Positions 12,379-25,412 of a DNA stretch of 64,000 nt are shown piece by piece. Source of the DNA: Manihot esculenta (lineage: Eukaryota; Streptophyta; Magnoliopsida; Malpighiales; Euphorbiaceae); the NCBI RefSeq assembly GCF_001659605.2, contig NC_035171.2, positions 11,352,614-11,416,613 of the forward strand. Direction: 5' to 3'. Below the pieces are notes generated by a model that searched no databases, was not told where the DNA came from, and worked only from the letters and a program-made list of their open reading frames with translations. Each line of letters begins with the position of its first letter. Position 1 is the first letter of the stretch. Made by a program: the position numbers and the translations under genes.

Positions 12379-15300
12379 ATGTCCATCTTGCCTTTCAAAG
12401 CCCAAGGTTCCACTTCGTCTTCTTCGCTTGATTCCATCTCTCCTAACCCTAATTCTAATTATGGCAGCTCCCTCTCTCCTCCTCAATCTCCATCTTCTCT
12501 CTCTCGCCAATTCCAATCCATACAATTCCCCGATTCTCAATCTCCAATCGCTGCATCAGGTGCTTTTTTTTGTTCTTTCTGTTTTGCGTGGCTAGGGTTT
12601 TTATTTCTTCGCTCTATTGTTGTTTCTATTTTTCTTTTATCCATTTTCTGTGTGTTGCTGACTTGTGTAGGTGGTGCCCTAGGGAGTTTTTGCACCGAAG
12701 ATATGTTTTCTGTTTGATTTAACATGTTCATGTGTATATTAGGCAAAGTTGAGAGCTGCTTGTTGTGGTTTTCTATTGTTATGCTTTTTGGTTGTCCCGG
12801 TTTAATTTTACGCTTCAAGCCAGTACATAATATATATCAAAATTGGTGGTTTCATCTGCGATGATTTTATATTTGTTTTTGTCGTTAGAGCATTTTCACT
12901 AAGACTGACGGTTGGACTTATATTTAGTTTTGATTTTCTTGGTAATCGCTTTTACATGTGCATGTCCTTATCATGTTTATTGCATTCTGTATGACAGGCC
13001 TATTTGCTTCAGCTGCAGAAGATTCGGGTGGATCTTCCGAGAAGGTATTCTTTTGCTGATATTTAATTATACTTTAGTTTTTGCGAAGTATCCATATTTT
13101 ACTTGGCAAATTGATTCTAGTCATTCTCACTGGCTTCCAGATAGGAATGATGTGAGAAGTTGTTAGCTACTGACTTCTTCAATGTCTCCTTTCATTATTC
13201 TCCTTAGGTGAATGAATTAAGTACACCAAATGGGAAGAGAAGTTTGCCTCAACAAAATGGTGAGACACATGCCCTGTCTCACCTTGGTGGTCAGGGGGTC
13301 GGATCTGCTCAGCCCAGAGGGAAAATATTGGGGTCTGCTGGCTCTCCTCAAGTTCATCAAAGTAATATTCGTAACACTAATCAAGGAGGCAGTGCACACT
13401 CATCTGGAAGAAGAGCCCAGATGATGAATGCAAACCATTTATTGAATTTTCACTATGACCCCATTGCCCGTAATCAACCAAGAGCCCCTCCTCCAAGACG
13501 GCAGCAGAAGACAAAGCCTTACAACAAGGATTTATTCCTTCAGGCTAATTACAAGTTTGTTGTGTTAGATACAGGGAATTATGCACCTGAATTGATGGAT
13601 CCTGATAAAATGCTTCGGTGGGAGGATATAGTCTGTGTGAGGTATGCAACCTCATGTCCAGTGCAGTGTCCTATTTGTTTGGAATATCCTCTATGCCCAC
13701 AGATAACTTCATGTGGACACATATTTTGTTTCCCCTGCATTCTCCGGTATTTGCTAATGGGCAAGGAGGATCACAAAGGTGATTGCTTTAAAAGATGTCC
13801 TTTATGTTTTGTGATGATATCTCAGAAGGATTTGTACACCCTCCATATTGAGAATGTTAAGCAGAACTGTGTTGGTGATAACATAGAGTTCGTGCTTCTA
13901 ACTCGGCAAAAAGATTCGTTTACTCCATCTCAGAAAAATAATTTGGAGATAGATACCGTGCTGAGTTGCAATGATGAGGTCTCTGATCCCTTCTCAAAGT
14001 TTACATTTACTTCAGATGTAGAACTGTCTGTGAGAAAAGCAATATCAGATTTGGATGGTTGGCTAGCTAGAGCTGATTCAGGACTCGTGGATGACTTGGA
14101 GCAGCTTCCATATGTTTGTGCTGCAATGGAACAATTAAAACATAGAAAGAAGTATTGGAATCAGCAGCAAGTTCATGATGGTGGTGGAAACTCTAAATGT
14201 TCCAACAATCAGAAACAATCTCAAGAGCTTTTGCTAACCTCAAACGCTAACTGTGTTTATCGTGAAGATTCTACTTCTAGATATTCAACACAATCAGTTG
14301 ATATCAATGATGAAAACAGGCATTATGACAATGTGAAAGTGGATTTGTTTGGGTCGCCAGAGGGCGAAGATGCAATTTTATCATCCTCGCATGATGGAAG
14401 CAAGAAATTGCAGAAAAGAGATGTCAAGGAAAATGACTCGTACAATTTCTACCAGGTTAGTGCTATGAGGTTACATTTTTTCCCCTTTTTTAGTGCTTAT
14501 TCACCAATAAATGCTGCTATCAAAATGTAAATGTTGCATATTTAGACGGCACAATAGGCATCATTGTAGATCACTTTCCTGTGGAACTAGCAAATAATGT
14601 AGTTCTTAGTTTATAAGATGTGGTTGCCACATTCTCAGTTCTGTAGATGTCTTTGTTTAGCTAGTGAAGTGTGCCAAGAAAATGTTATTACCCTAGTTAG
14701 GCAAGGTGTGAGGCTTCGAATCTCACGTCAACGTGTTGTTTAAATGGTCTTCAGATCTCCCAGCTCAATAGCTAGCTTTTGGGGTGTGGTTTTCCTAAGT
14801 CCATAATAATTGTATCAAATCTGACCCTGTTCACACAACCTCAGACTTGGAAGTTGGAATGGGGCATCTTGCAGGCCAGATTAAAATTAGTGATGGCCTG
14901 TGAAACTCAGAGAAGGGTACCCAGAATCCTATGCTAGAATTATTGGTAGGCTACCCAGCAGGCTATGTTAGAATTATTGATAGGCTCATGGATAAAATAA
15001 TTCAAGAGTCTGTGACTTCTGGAGTAAGAGCCCCTGAAGATTCATGAGCTTGGCATTGTTGGTACGAGTACCAGCCGTTGAAGACATTGGGTGCGTAACT
15101 GTAGGGGATTGTGGGGAATGTTACAATTCTAGTTGGCAAGTTATGGGAGATGGACTCTCACACTGAAAGTATGGGATTTCAAATGAATGTGGCAAGGGCC
15201 TGCATGACGTCTTGTTCATTTGCAGAATTAGTTATTTTCACTTAGATGCGGCTTGCCGGATTGTTGTTAAAGAAAGTGGAACTGAATGGTAATGAGAAAT

Positions 15301-18300
15301 AACTCATTGTAAGTTAGGACGCAATATAAAAGGGCTTGGCTCTTGGTTAATTGGCTAGTTGGTTTAACTTGCATGTCAGTTCTCATCAGTATGTCAATAA
15401 TACTGTCTCTTAGTTGCTTGAGTTGTTTTCAGTTTGTTGTGCCCATAGGACATGCTCCCTATTTCCAAGTCTGCAATTAGTCTGCATGATTTGTCAGTCC
15501 TGTGTGTAAATATATAACTGTATTAATAAGAAAACAGGTCATTGTATTTAGTCGATTGATTTTATTTGTAAGTTGATGGAATATTGAAGTCATATTTCTT
15601 TAAGCATGCTTTTATTAAGATGGGGGTTACTGTTAACTGGCCATTTTGTATGGACTGCAAACTGAAATGGTGGTATGGGATTCCTGAGTGTAAGATACCA
15701 AAAGGTGGTACCTAAAACTAGCGAATGCCATGTTACTCACTTGATTGTCAGCAATTTTATGAATCCCATGAATTGTTTGTCTCCTTATTGTATGCTTGCA
15801 ACATGATTATAATCATCTTATTTATGCTAATACTGTTGTAACCAGTTTTTGAATTTGGTATTTGAAGTTGCTGGTGTCACTTATGCTTTGCTTGCATGTA
15901 TTTCAGGCAGTTGATGGTCAGCACCTTATTCTTCACCCTCTAAACATGAAGTGTCTTCTACACCATTATGGGAGCTATGATGTTCTTCCACACAGGTTTG
16001 AGGAACTCTGTTTTAGTCTCCTCTAAATCTGTGGATCTGCATAAGAGCACAGTATAATTCATATGGAAGTACCGAAAGAAAAGTACTTTGAGAGAAAAGT
16101 TCTATTGCATTCCAAGAGTTCTTTTTTTTTTTTCCTTTAATTTTATTTTTATCATGGTGTGATTATCTCTCACTTTCTCTCTATTTCTTCCCTCCTTATT
16201 GGTAAACTAGAAAATTTTTTAAGGGGACAGGATTGTTAGGGGATTGAACCTTGACCTCCTTTACTATGAGGTAGCCAGGTAGGCATTAGACTAAGTATGG
16301 CCCAATATCAGCACTATGATCGTTATTTGATGCTTCATTTCTTGTAGTTATTCTAGATCTGCCTAACAATTTGAGTTGCATAATCTACAACATTTAAGAA
16401 ATATTTTTCTTTTCATGCTTGCCTTTGCTCTAGTTCTATTTTCTCTATAAATGTTTTATTGAAATAATTAATTAGTAAAAATAGAGAATCCTATTGAAAT
16501 TCTGATGGGTGTAACATTTCAATATTGTTTTCTGACGTGCTGATTATTATATGAGCATTATAGTAGAAACAGTTGGAAATCAAATGATGATGTCTTTATT
16601 TTTCTTCTATCAAATATTCATCTCTCAAATAACTTTGGATTTGTTCATTGCAGAATAAGTGGAAAAATCTTGCAGTTGGAAACTGTGACTCAATCAGAGG
16701 CTATGAGAAGACGCTATCGTTATTTAAGTCATTTTTCTTTAACGACGACATTTCAAGTATCTTTTCTTTCCTTTTGACTTCTCTATATTTTGTGTATTCT
16801 TTGCTTATTGTTATACTGATCACTCCGTCCATATTTTCAGCTATGTGAAATTGATTTGAGTGAGATGTTACCTCCTGATGCCCTGTTTCCATTCATGGAT
16901 GAGATCAAGAAGCGTGAGAAGCAGAGGAAGCAACTAGCCAAAAAGGTGCGTTCACTTTCCTGTATTATATTTTGCATGGTCAGTGTAAACAACATTTTAG
17001 AGAATGGATTAGGCATCTTTTGTGCAGCTACCAGTTACTATAATTGGTATGTATATTACATGCTGGTGATGCTGGCTCTGTTTTTAGTATGTTTTCCCGT
17101 CAGCTCTTATGTGAAAATGTTATACGAATTTCCATTGCTTTTTAGAGTTATATGCTATTCTTTTCTAGGAACGGAAGGAGAGTGTCAAGGCTGAAGTAGC
17201 TGCTGCTGCACAATCTGTGACCAGTTTATCTAATTCTGCACAATCCTTTCATGATGACTCCCCTAAATTTTCGGTTGATGATTTTGAAGGTAATGTTTGC
17301 TGTATATGTTTTGATTATTTGGACATGTTTTCTTACAATGATAAGATACGTTAGATTGATATCAATTTAGGCAAGGTTAGTCTGGCCAATGACCTGTCTG
17401 AGAAAAAGTATGGAGAAAAAAAGTCTTGATGCATATTGATTGACCGTGAGCTACCAATGCATGGTCCTTGGTGCATGGATTTTCTTACTAGTCGGTTCAG
17501 ATTTTAGGTTAGTTCAAGTTATTAGAAACTCATCTGCAAAATTCTAAATGAAAATCATAATTTATTAAAAACTATCTCCTGGTTTTTATATGAACGTCAA
17601 AGTTTACTTTAGTTAACTTGCTTTTTTGTGCTGCAGAGTTTCCTTGTACCATGATTTTGGTGGGGTCCTTGCATCTTGGGAATGAAATATGTTAATTGTA
17701 ATTTTACAAATTTAGATGGATAAATTTTTTTTGAATGACTTGGTAGATCTATAGTTTGCGATCCTGATTGCTATAATAAGCACATTTCTGCTGTTTGTTT
17801 TCCAGAGTAACCTTTTAGTGAGGTTGCAAATGCATGCATGTTTTCATTGCTGAACATGTTTGATTAAATGGTAAGCTAGCTTCATCTTGTTCTTTTTTAT
17901 GTTCAGCTCTTGGAAGTTCCACCACAATGCCATCAAGTCCTCCAACGTCATCAAGCCCACCTTTTGTTGGGGAGAGGATACTGTTCTCAAATGTTGCAAG
18001 GCTTGGTTTTGCTGCTGGCCATGATTCTCCAGCTCTGAAAATTGAGGAAACTAGTGCTGCTTGTGGTGCATCCGGTATTTCTCTAGTTTAGTGTTCCTTG
18101 TTGCACTTTTTTTGCTTTTCTATCTGGGCAGGGTTTAGATTTGAATGCCTGTACATTCTTATTGGATTCGGAAGCATGGGATCAGAAGTATGGGCACAGC
18201 TGATGAATAAAATAACAATGGCACATACGAGTAGCACACATCAATTGTATTACCTTCTGCAGCATTAGGCAGTTGAATTTGTTCTGCCAATCGATCATTG

Positions 18301-18530
18301 AATGTTTCTATTTCTGTAGGTACAAGAGCAGTTGAATTTGTTCTGCGGATCGATCATTGAATGTTTCTGTTTCTGTAGGTACAAGAAATCCAGGTACACC
18401 AACATTTGCCAATATAATATCCAGAGAGAAAACGGGAGAAAATGTGGATGCTCCCAAGAACGAGATTGGAAAGAAAGGAAAGAAACAGAGTAGGATCCTT
18501 CTGTCGACAGCAGGTGGTCGGCGCTACTGA
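12379..18530 (+). CDS. RNF10-like RING-type E3 ubiquitin ligase, 9 exons
   Basis: Exons: 12379-12559, 12998-13044, 13208-14455, 15907-15995, 16654-16756, 16841-16945, 17169-17289, 17907-18074 and 18379-18530. All introns are GT-AG and the frame is kept throughout, giving 737 residues. A C3HC4-type RING finger spans residues 230-276 (CPICLEYP, CGHIFCFPCI, RCPLC). It follows a conserved block ending KMLRWEDIV. The exon junction giving FQLCEIDLS and the KKREKQRKQLAKK helix agree with the RNF10 family. The basic C-terminus ends GGRRY. RING proteins of this family transfer ubiquitin from an E2; the substrate is unknown. The gene is convergent with the aspartokinase gene. The long third intron (1451 bp) shows no gene. 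The last intron has a duplicated acceptor that could give a shortened isoform. The start ATG is the first in-frame Met and is inferred. Confidence 0.93.
18269..18386 (+). repeat. 59-bp tandem duplication carrying a splice acceptor
   Basis: Copies 18269-18327 and 18328-18386 differ by only a few bases, and each contains TTTCTGTAG followed by GTACAAGA. The second acceptor (exon from 18379) preserves the RNF10-like frame to GGRRY. The first (exon from 18320) would meet TGA at 18358-18360 after about 13 residues. Confidence 0.9.
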
Positions 18531-20229
18531 AGCATAAACCTCAGAATTCTTCAGCTATCCCTAGCAAGTTGACTCTGAGCCGTAGACATTGTGAATAATG
18601 AAATTTCTGTGTGCCCTTTTTTCCATGGGTGCAGTTCATATATGTTTTGGCAGTGCAAGGAAATGAACTGTATGACCTTTTGGCCATGGATGTGCTTCAT
18701 AAATTTGGCAATGTAAAGAGTGCCTACGTTTGAATTCTTATTTGATAAAAGATGTGGTGGATTTGCGAGTTAGAAAGATATTTCGTGATTATATATATGT
18801 GTGTGTTTTCAATACTCGCTTCAATTTTTTATATTCTTTAATTTTATAAAATTATTATTTTTTTAAATAATTCGTCTACGGTTCTCTATTTCTTTTAGCG
18901 TTTGAACTTCTATAATTTTTTTAACAACGTGTGTTCTCGGTATTAATAATGTTTGATAGCTAGATTTTTTTAGACTAGACGAGATAATAATAAGATTGCT
19001 TATTTGAAGTCCCTCTTACAACATTTATCCTATGAGTTCGAATTGTCGATCAATTGCTTCTTAACTTGTACAGTATGCTTTGTATGCATTGCGTGGAAGT
19101 TTTTATTAAAATAGAGGACAGTAGATTTACAAAGTAGGGTTACAATTCTCCCTTTTAACCCATTGATCATGATTTTTCTTTTTGTTATTATTTTACCATG
19201 TTCGTGAGCATTAAAGCTTTGATGCAGGTTAAAGCTTTTAGGGGTAGTTCACGAAGGGGGTAAAGCTCGAGATCGAGAAGTAGATGGCTTATGAAATTAC
19301 TTCTAGAAGGTAGAAAAAGATTATAAATTTTGTGAAGAGAATAGAAACAACGCATATCTATTCATTTGACCTATGAAGTGAGCATTGATAAATCAAATTC
19401 TACACGCGAGACTTTTATGGTGATATATTTTTTTTTTTGTCGAAGTATTATGGTGATCGATGAAACGAGCTATTCGGTGTAGGCCAAAGGTCGGAGTACA
19501 CCTACTGTGCACTGGTAGAATGTCTATGAGAGCAACCACTCTGTTGAGGAAAAAAATTATGAAGGAAAAGAGAGAAAGAAGGAAGATATGCGGTTGAAAA
19601 TAGTAAGAATTCTGTTCTTATCACTCACCTTGCCACCTCCTTCCAAAGGATTGTTTGTTTAGAGACAAAAATTCACTTTCATCGCAAGGCATACCATTGA
19701 GTTGTGATTTTTGGTTTCATGCTGAAAATTAAGCAGAATTTAAGTCTTCACCAATGAGAGATATTGAACTGAAATTTTCAATTCGATATATTTGCTTGCA
19801 AGTCCTACTGACTACAGAATTAAACCTGACAGTGTAGTGAGTATATAATCTGATTATTGTATAGTACTTTAATCATTGATCATGACAAACCATTGATTGA
19901 ACACAATTTCCTTGAGGATGCTTAACAGACGATATGAAAATGACAGTCCACTAATTTTTTTTCTAAAAAAGAAAAAATCGAGTACAACTTGGTAAAGGAG
20001 ACTGGCATCATATCATTCATTCCTGGGCTATGACATTACAGCTAGAAATTTCAATTACTCAAAAATACAATGAAGCTACATTGGTACATACTGATTTGGC
20101 AAGAGAGAATCCTCTACGACTTTGAAAAAATTAGACAATATTGCAAGACATTGGTTAACAATGAGGGCGACCATATAATAGGATCAATGAGATAACTATC
20201 AATGTATCTTTGGACAATGATGGACATTC
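18531..20229. other. Convergent intergenic region
   Basis: This spacer holds the 3' UTRs of the two convergent genes. It is AT-rich with no long frame, no recognisable RNA gene and no transposon termini that I could identify. Confidence 0.6.
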
Positions 20230-23200
20230 TTAATTTATTTCAGAAATGTTGCTTTCAAAGAATGTTTTGTGGAGAGACCTGACACACTGCTCTGCTTCAT
20301 CGTCGTTCACAATTAACGATATATTGACCTGGTTGACGAAACCAAAAGATTGAGTTCTTTGATATTAGAATAAACACAGAAAAAAAATGCCTGAAATAAG
20401 ACTTTTATAAGGACCATATGCACTGGCAAAGGAGATGGTTCCTGGACACCTGAACAAATTTAGTGCTGGAAAGTGGTGCTTAAAATGCTCGAGTTCTGAA
20501 GCTGATATGTCAAATGTGCAAATACAAAATAAAATAGATGCAATAAATACCAATTTCTTTTTTTACCTTAGATGCACCTTGTGATATCATCTGAACGTTG
20601 ACACCATTGGTTCGAAGAACATTGAATACCTGCCACGCAATAATCCAGGAAAAAAGAATTAGGAGAGAATGAAATATAGAATAGCCTAACCCAAGGATGA
20701 CGTTAAGTAATGCAATACAGGAGAATCACAACTATATGTTTAATTTGATACTCTCCCCCTGTTTTGATACCCCCCCTTTCAGTCACTTCAATTTAATAAA
20801 TGTCAAATACCAATAAAAGGTGTGTCCTTGTGCACAAGGCTTTTTTAGGGAGGGTCAAACCTAGATTACAAATAAGAGAAACCAAGAAACCAAATTCTTA
20901 AGAAAAAGGTTAGCCAATGCAGTTGCCACCAGTATTACAGTTTGCAGCCATCCTTTCAATCAAAATATCAGGTTTTGTGGGCAAGGGTTAGAAAGACTTG
21001 AAGGTATTTATTTAATAGATGGATCTCATTCACAACAAAATTAATGTATTAATCACTTTAAGAAGAATCAAACCAGTCCGGATGAGAATAATAAGTGTGG
21101 AATAACCTTCTCTAGTATTAATGATGACCTCTGAACATTCCCAATGAGAGATATAATTGATCTATGCTGAAGGAGATTGACTACAGCAATTTTCTCAAGT
21201 TCTTCCACAACATGGTCAAGTTCCTGATCAAGAAAGGTGCAAAAATATATGAGACTGAATGTCCATGATGAATGAAACTAGAAAACTCTGCTGCAAAAGT
21301 CAATCATAGCCAAGAAGAATCTGAATAACAACTAGAGAAATAAAAATTTCGTACGCTTGCCTGCTGAATGAGTTCCCTGCTCCAAAGCTTTGATGGATCC
21401 AGTGTCAACGAAATGCTGACTTCACTAGTAGCTACAACATCCACTGATATGCCCAAATCTTCAAATATCGAAAATACCTGCATGGACAAAATACCTTCAG
21501 ATCAAATCTAAAGCAACAGGTGAGACCTTGAAGAACAACAAAATCAAATGTCCAACTTCAGATTTCTTACCTTGGCAAGAAAGCCAAATTGACCAAGCAT
21601 TCGTGTGCTAACAATATCCAGCATGGTCACATTCCGTTTCAAAACGATGCTAGTTAGCACTGCCTGAAATTAGGGCAAAGAAAAATTACAGGCATTTGAA
21701 TTGTCACAAAAAAAATCATTTTGCTTATTCTAATACAAACCTTACTCATATCTCGTGTCCTGGTGATGAGAGTTCCAGGAGCATTTGGGTTATAAGAGTT
21801 CTTAACCCTAACAGGAATATCACCCTCCCTAGCAGGTCTCATGGATTGTGGATGCAGAACCTGTGGAAAGGCCAGGAAAAAGGAAAAAAGATTAGACATG
21901 TCATGCATGCACTGACTTTTCATAATTCCTTCATCCAAATTTTCTGTTAGCATCAATTAATAGCCTAACCACATGCATGGCTCAGTTCAGTCCAACTAAT
22001 GGCATTAATTAACTAAACAGAGTGCATGGCTCAATATTTTGATATTTGTCTGGTTAACCAGCTTCTCGACAAGAGAAGATAAAAATTATTTGAACTTTTT
22101 CAAGGAAACAAAGATATCACAAGGGACTTCCTAAATACCAGTATATGCATGAACAATAAACACTATGATTCAAGAGAGGAAAATAAGCATCCTGTAATTT
22201 ATAGGAGGCCAAAAGTTGCAAGTCAACATGCAGGCTGTGGGGCATATCAAGAGTGCCTCAATGGTAACTTTGTTTGTCTTGTACTTTCTTTATAGATTTT
22301 ATCTTTGATTAAAAGATGGGAATCTTAATAATCCATAAGGGATAATCGTTTTCAAATTTTACTCTGTATAAAACAAAGCCATCCTTAATTTTCCCTATAT
22401 TTAGGTGATGTGCTGGACTTCCAATGTTGCCATCCATCCAGCTGATTCTTGGATAAGAGAGGGGGAAGAGGCAGAAGAAAAGTAGGATAAGCATTTCCTG
22501 ATGGTTAATGTCAGTACCCTTTGCAGAAGACAATGTAATAAATCAACCATGCAACCAAAATCAATATAAGGGAGAATTGCATATTCAACCAACTCAAAAA
22601 GCTATAGAATCATAATACCTGTGCACCAAAATATGCAAGTTCAGCAGCCTCATCAAATGTCAAGTATGGGACGGGTTCTGCAGGCGGATATATATTAGGA
22701 TCACATGTCAAAACACCATCAACATCTTTCCACACCTGTAACAGAGTAGAAAGTTAAATTCCTTCTCTAATGGAATATAAAAGTGGTGCAGAAAAATATT
22801 CCAGATATTGTAAAAATTGTGTCCATAAAATGAATTCATCACTACTTTTATACATTCCAAGAAAAAGAATGATCTTGTGCCAATAGTTAATTTTATATCC
22901 ATATGCTCATGAAATTATTAAACAGGGTGTCTAATACCTTCCAACCCCATCTCCAAGAGAAGCAAGGAAAGATAAAATGGTTGAAAAGAAAAATAAATAA
23001 ATAAACACATTCTTTACATCCATGTCTGCACCTACCTGAATTTCTCGCAAACCCAGTGCTTTTCCAATGGTTGTGGCTGTCAAATCACTACCACCCCTAC
23101 CTAATGTAGTAATGGCACAGGATCTCCAGCCCTGAAATTTGAAAAGAGGAAAAAGAAAAAGAAAAAGAAAAATACAGCATCCTTAAAGCTTTATGTTTAG

Positions 23201-25167
23201 ACAAGTTCATTAATTTCACAAATAAGATTCCCTAAGCACTTAGCCGTACAACAACCTTTCCAAGGAAGCCAGTAACAATTGGAATTGCAGGATCATTAAT
23301 CCAATCCCCATGTAACCTCTTCGCAAGTGCTGGATAAGTTGCTTCCAGAATGTCTGCATTTGTGAAGTCGTCCGTGGTGATAAAACCAATGTCGAAGGCA
23401 TCATACTGCCAAAAACAGAAAATTGCATGTTATCATTAGCTGTCATCTGGGGGGATGTTTGTCCTTAGGCCAGGAATAAGAGAACAAGATGAGGCCTAAA
23501 AGAAATAATGTTTGTTTCATCTTAATATTCCGCTCAAAGTACTTTTAATTCAACTTTCATCCAATTTAGTCTTCATTTTCAACTTCAAGTGGTATTGTTA
23601 TGGAAACTCAGAATGTGCTGAAACTTAAAAAGTAAGTCAGCCAGTAATATGACACAATAACAGTATACACAACAAGGACAAATGCATACTATCTACTATC
23701 TAGTATTGTCACCATCCCAAATCTTTATCTTAATTTAATGATCTAAGTGTTTCCTGTCAGAGTAATAATACCATACAATTCATATCAAATTTTCCAAGCA
23801 TCTTTAAATGACAATTGCATTCTTTTTAAATGTAATTATAAAGTTTATGTTATTCCCTTCCTTTCTAACAATCTAGATTACAAAAAAAATTCCCTCTTAA
23901 AGAAAAATTACCTTAAAAGAGCAAAATTGTATGAGGAATTTTTATATGCAGTGATACCAATTTCATTTGTATTGCAATGATATGAAAAAAAGAAAATGGT
24001 AGGATGTAAATAACTCACTTGGCGGGCTTTTGCACCAATTTTATTCAAATATGCTGCAAAAATCCTCGTGGACATGCATTCCCCAAATGAAACTAGGTAA
24101 TCTTTTGTCCGTGGAGTCAACTCTTTCATCATGGCAATTCCCTTCAAAAGTTGCTCCAATTCCTCAAGATGATCTGCAAAAGGGAATATAGAAAGTCTAA
24201 GCAGGTTTCCACTTGGTCCCATATATATGTAGTGTGACCAATCACACTGGGGATTTTGTATTTGGTAATAAGATAAACATAAAGCATATCTAGTATGATT
24301 CTTGTCACTCTACAGCAGTTGGGTACTTTGTTATTATATTTATTATAAAACATAAGAAAACTAGCATAAAACTGCTTAGATAAAAGAAAAGTTGCACTTT
24401 TAGGCAAAAATAAATGCTAAAAATTAAAACTTACTAGCTATAATGGATAGTTCTACTCCCAGCTCATCTACAGTCCTGATATGATAACATAGTGGAAAGT
24501 GAGGAAACATGGAACTACAATTTTGTAGTTTGAAGACAAAAGGGGAAGAAAGTTGCTATTCTCACCTGAGATGCAATTCCTTTATAAAGCTCAGCTCATC
24601 AATAGCATCTACATTAGTTACTCCACAGCAAACGGCCTTTTCTCCAGCCTAACAATAAAAAATAACAAACTGAGAACAAAATTTTTCCAAGCAAAATCAA
24701 CCAGAGAAAGTACGAGTGGCCAAGCAAAATGAAGAGGAAAAGAAAAAGTGTACCAATAAAAGTTTGTTAGTTGTCTTTCCCATGGCAGATAGAACAATAA
24801 TAGGCCTCTCATCTGGGAAGCTAAGTATAAGGTCAGCAACTTCTTTCATCCTCTCAGCAGAGGCCAATGACGAGCCACCAAATTTCATCACACACGTCAA
24901 TTGTTTCTCAGATTCAGCTTCGGCTTCACCGTCACTAAGATACTCAGTTTTGTTCCTTTCAAGGACATCAGATCTTCGTACCTCACAACTAACTCTCAAA
25001 ACTCTACTCTTACGAGAAAATTTTACACTTGCACATAATCCAGAATTCGGCGCCCCATTATTAGCAAAATCAATGCGCTGTGTTAACAAAGCTTGGCAAT
25101 GCAACAGACCCTTTGTGAAAACAGGGTAGGCAACTTTACCACCACAAAAATGCAAAGCGGTTGCCAT
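20230..25167 (-). CDS. AK: Monofunctional aspartokinase, chloroplastic, 13 exons
   Basis: Exons (minus): 25167-24754, 24648-24566, 24475-24435, 24173-24019, 23405-23256, 23131-23036, 22735-22619, 21860-21741, 21663-21571, 21477-21361, 21223-21107, 20629-20567 and 20328-20230. The spliced frame gives 554 residues, normal for plant aspartokinase. The first 60 or so residues are Ser/Arg-rich, like a plastid transit peptide. KFGGSS (residues 95-100) is the nucleotide-binding start of the kinase domain. [11 protein letters not shown] and [13 protein letters not shown] are further aspartokinase signatures. Two C-terminal ACT domains (near [12 protein letters not shown] and IISLIGNV...[10 protein letters not shown]) bind lysine or S-adenosylmethionine in this family. 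The enzyme phosphorylates L-aspartate, the first step to lysine, threonine, methionine and isoleucine. No homoserine dehydrogenase domain follows. The tenth intron has a GC donor. Confidence 0.96.
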
Positions 25168-25412
25168 TATCGACCAGCTAATTACTCTTCCTAATTCAAA
25201 TTAAAAAGATATCTCGGCGAATGAACGACTAAACTTCACCTTCAGGAACTCGATCTGCATGATTTCCGAAAAGAATTGAATCATTTCAACAACATACCAT
25301 GCACATCGTTTCCTCATGAGAGAAGAGAGAAAAAAAAAAAAAAAAGCTTCCATTGATAACAGAAAGAGATAGAAAATAAAAGCGAGAATGAGAGAGAGAA
25401 GAGATAGATACC
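25168..25412 (-). other. Aspartokinase 5' UTR with a probable intron
   Basis: Upstream of the ATG, the minus strand has a good donor (GAAG|GTATCT at 25412/25411) and acceptor (ATGCAG at 25257-25255). This implies a 157-bp leader intron at 25255-25411. A purine-rich stretch around 25310-25410 lies inside it. There is no transcript evidence. Confidence 0.55.

Noticed and set aside
12537..12818. Minus-strand 93-codon frame over RNF10 exon 1/intron 1
   Set aside because: Lies opposite a well-supported exon and intron and has no recognisable domain.
14690..14740. tRNA gene or SINE in RNF10 intron 3 (B-box-like GGCTTCGAATCTC)
   Set aside because: No matching A box, no cloverleaf by eye and no target duplication. 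A similar box near 16242 on the other strand is equally unsupported.
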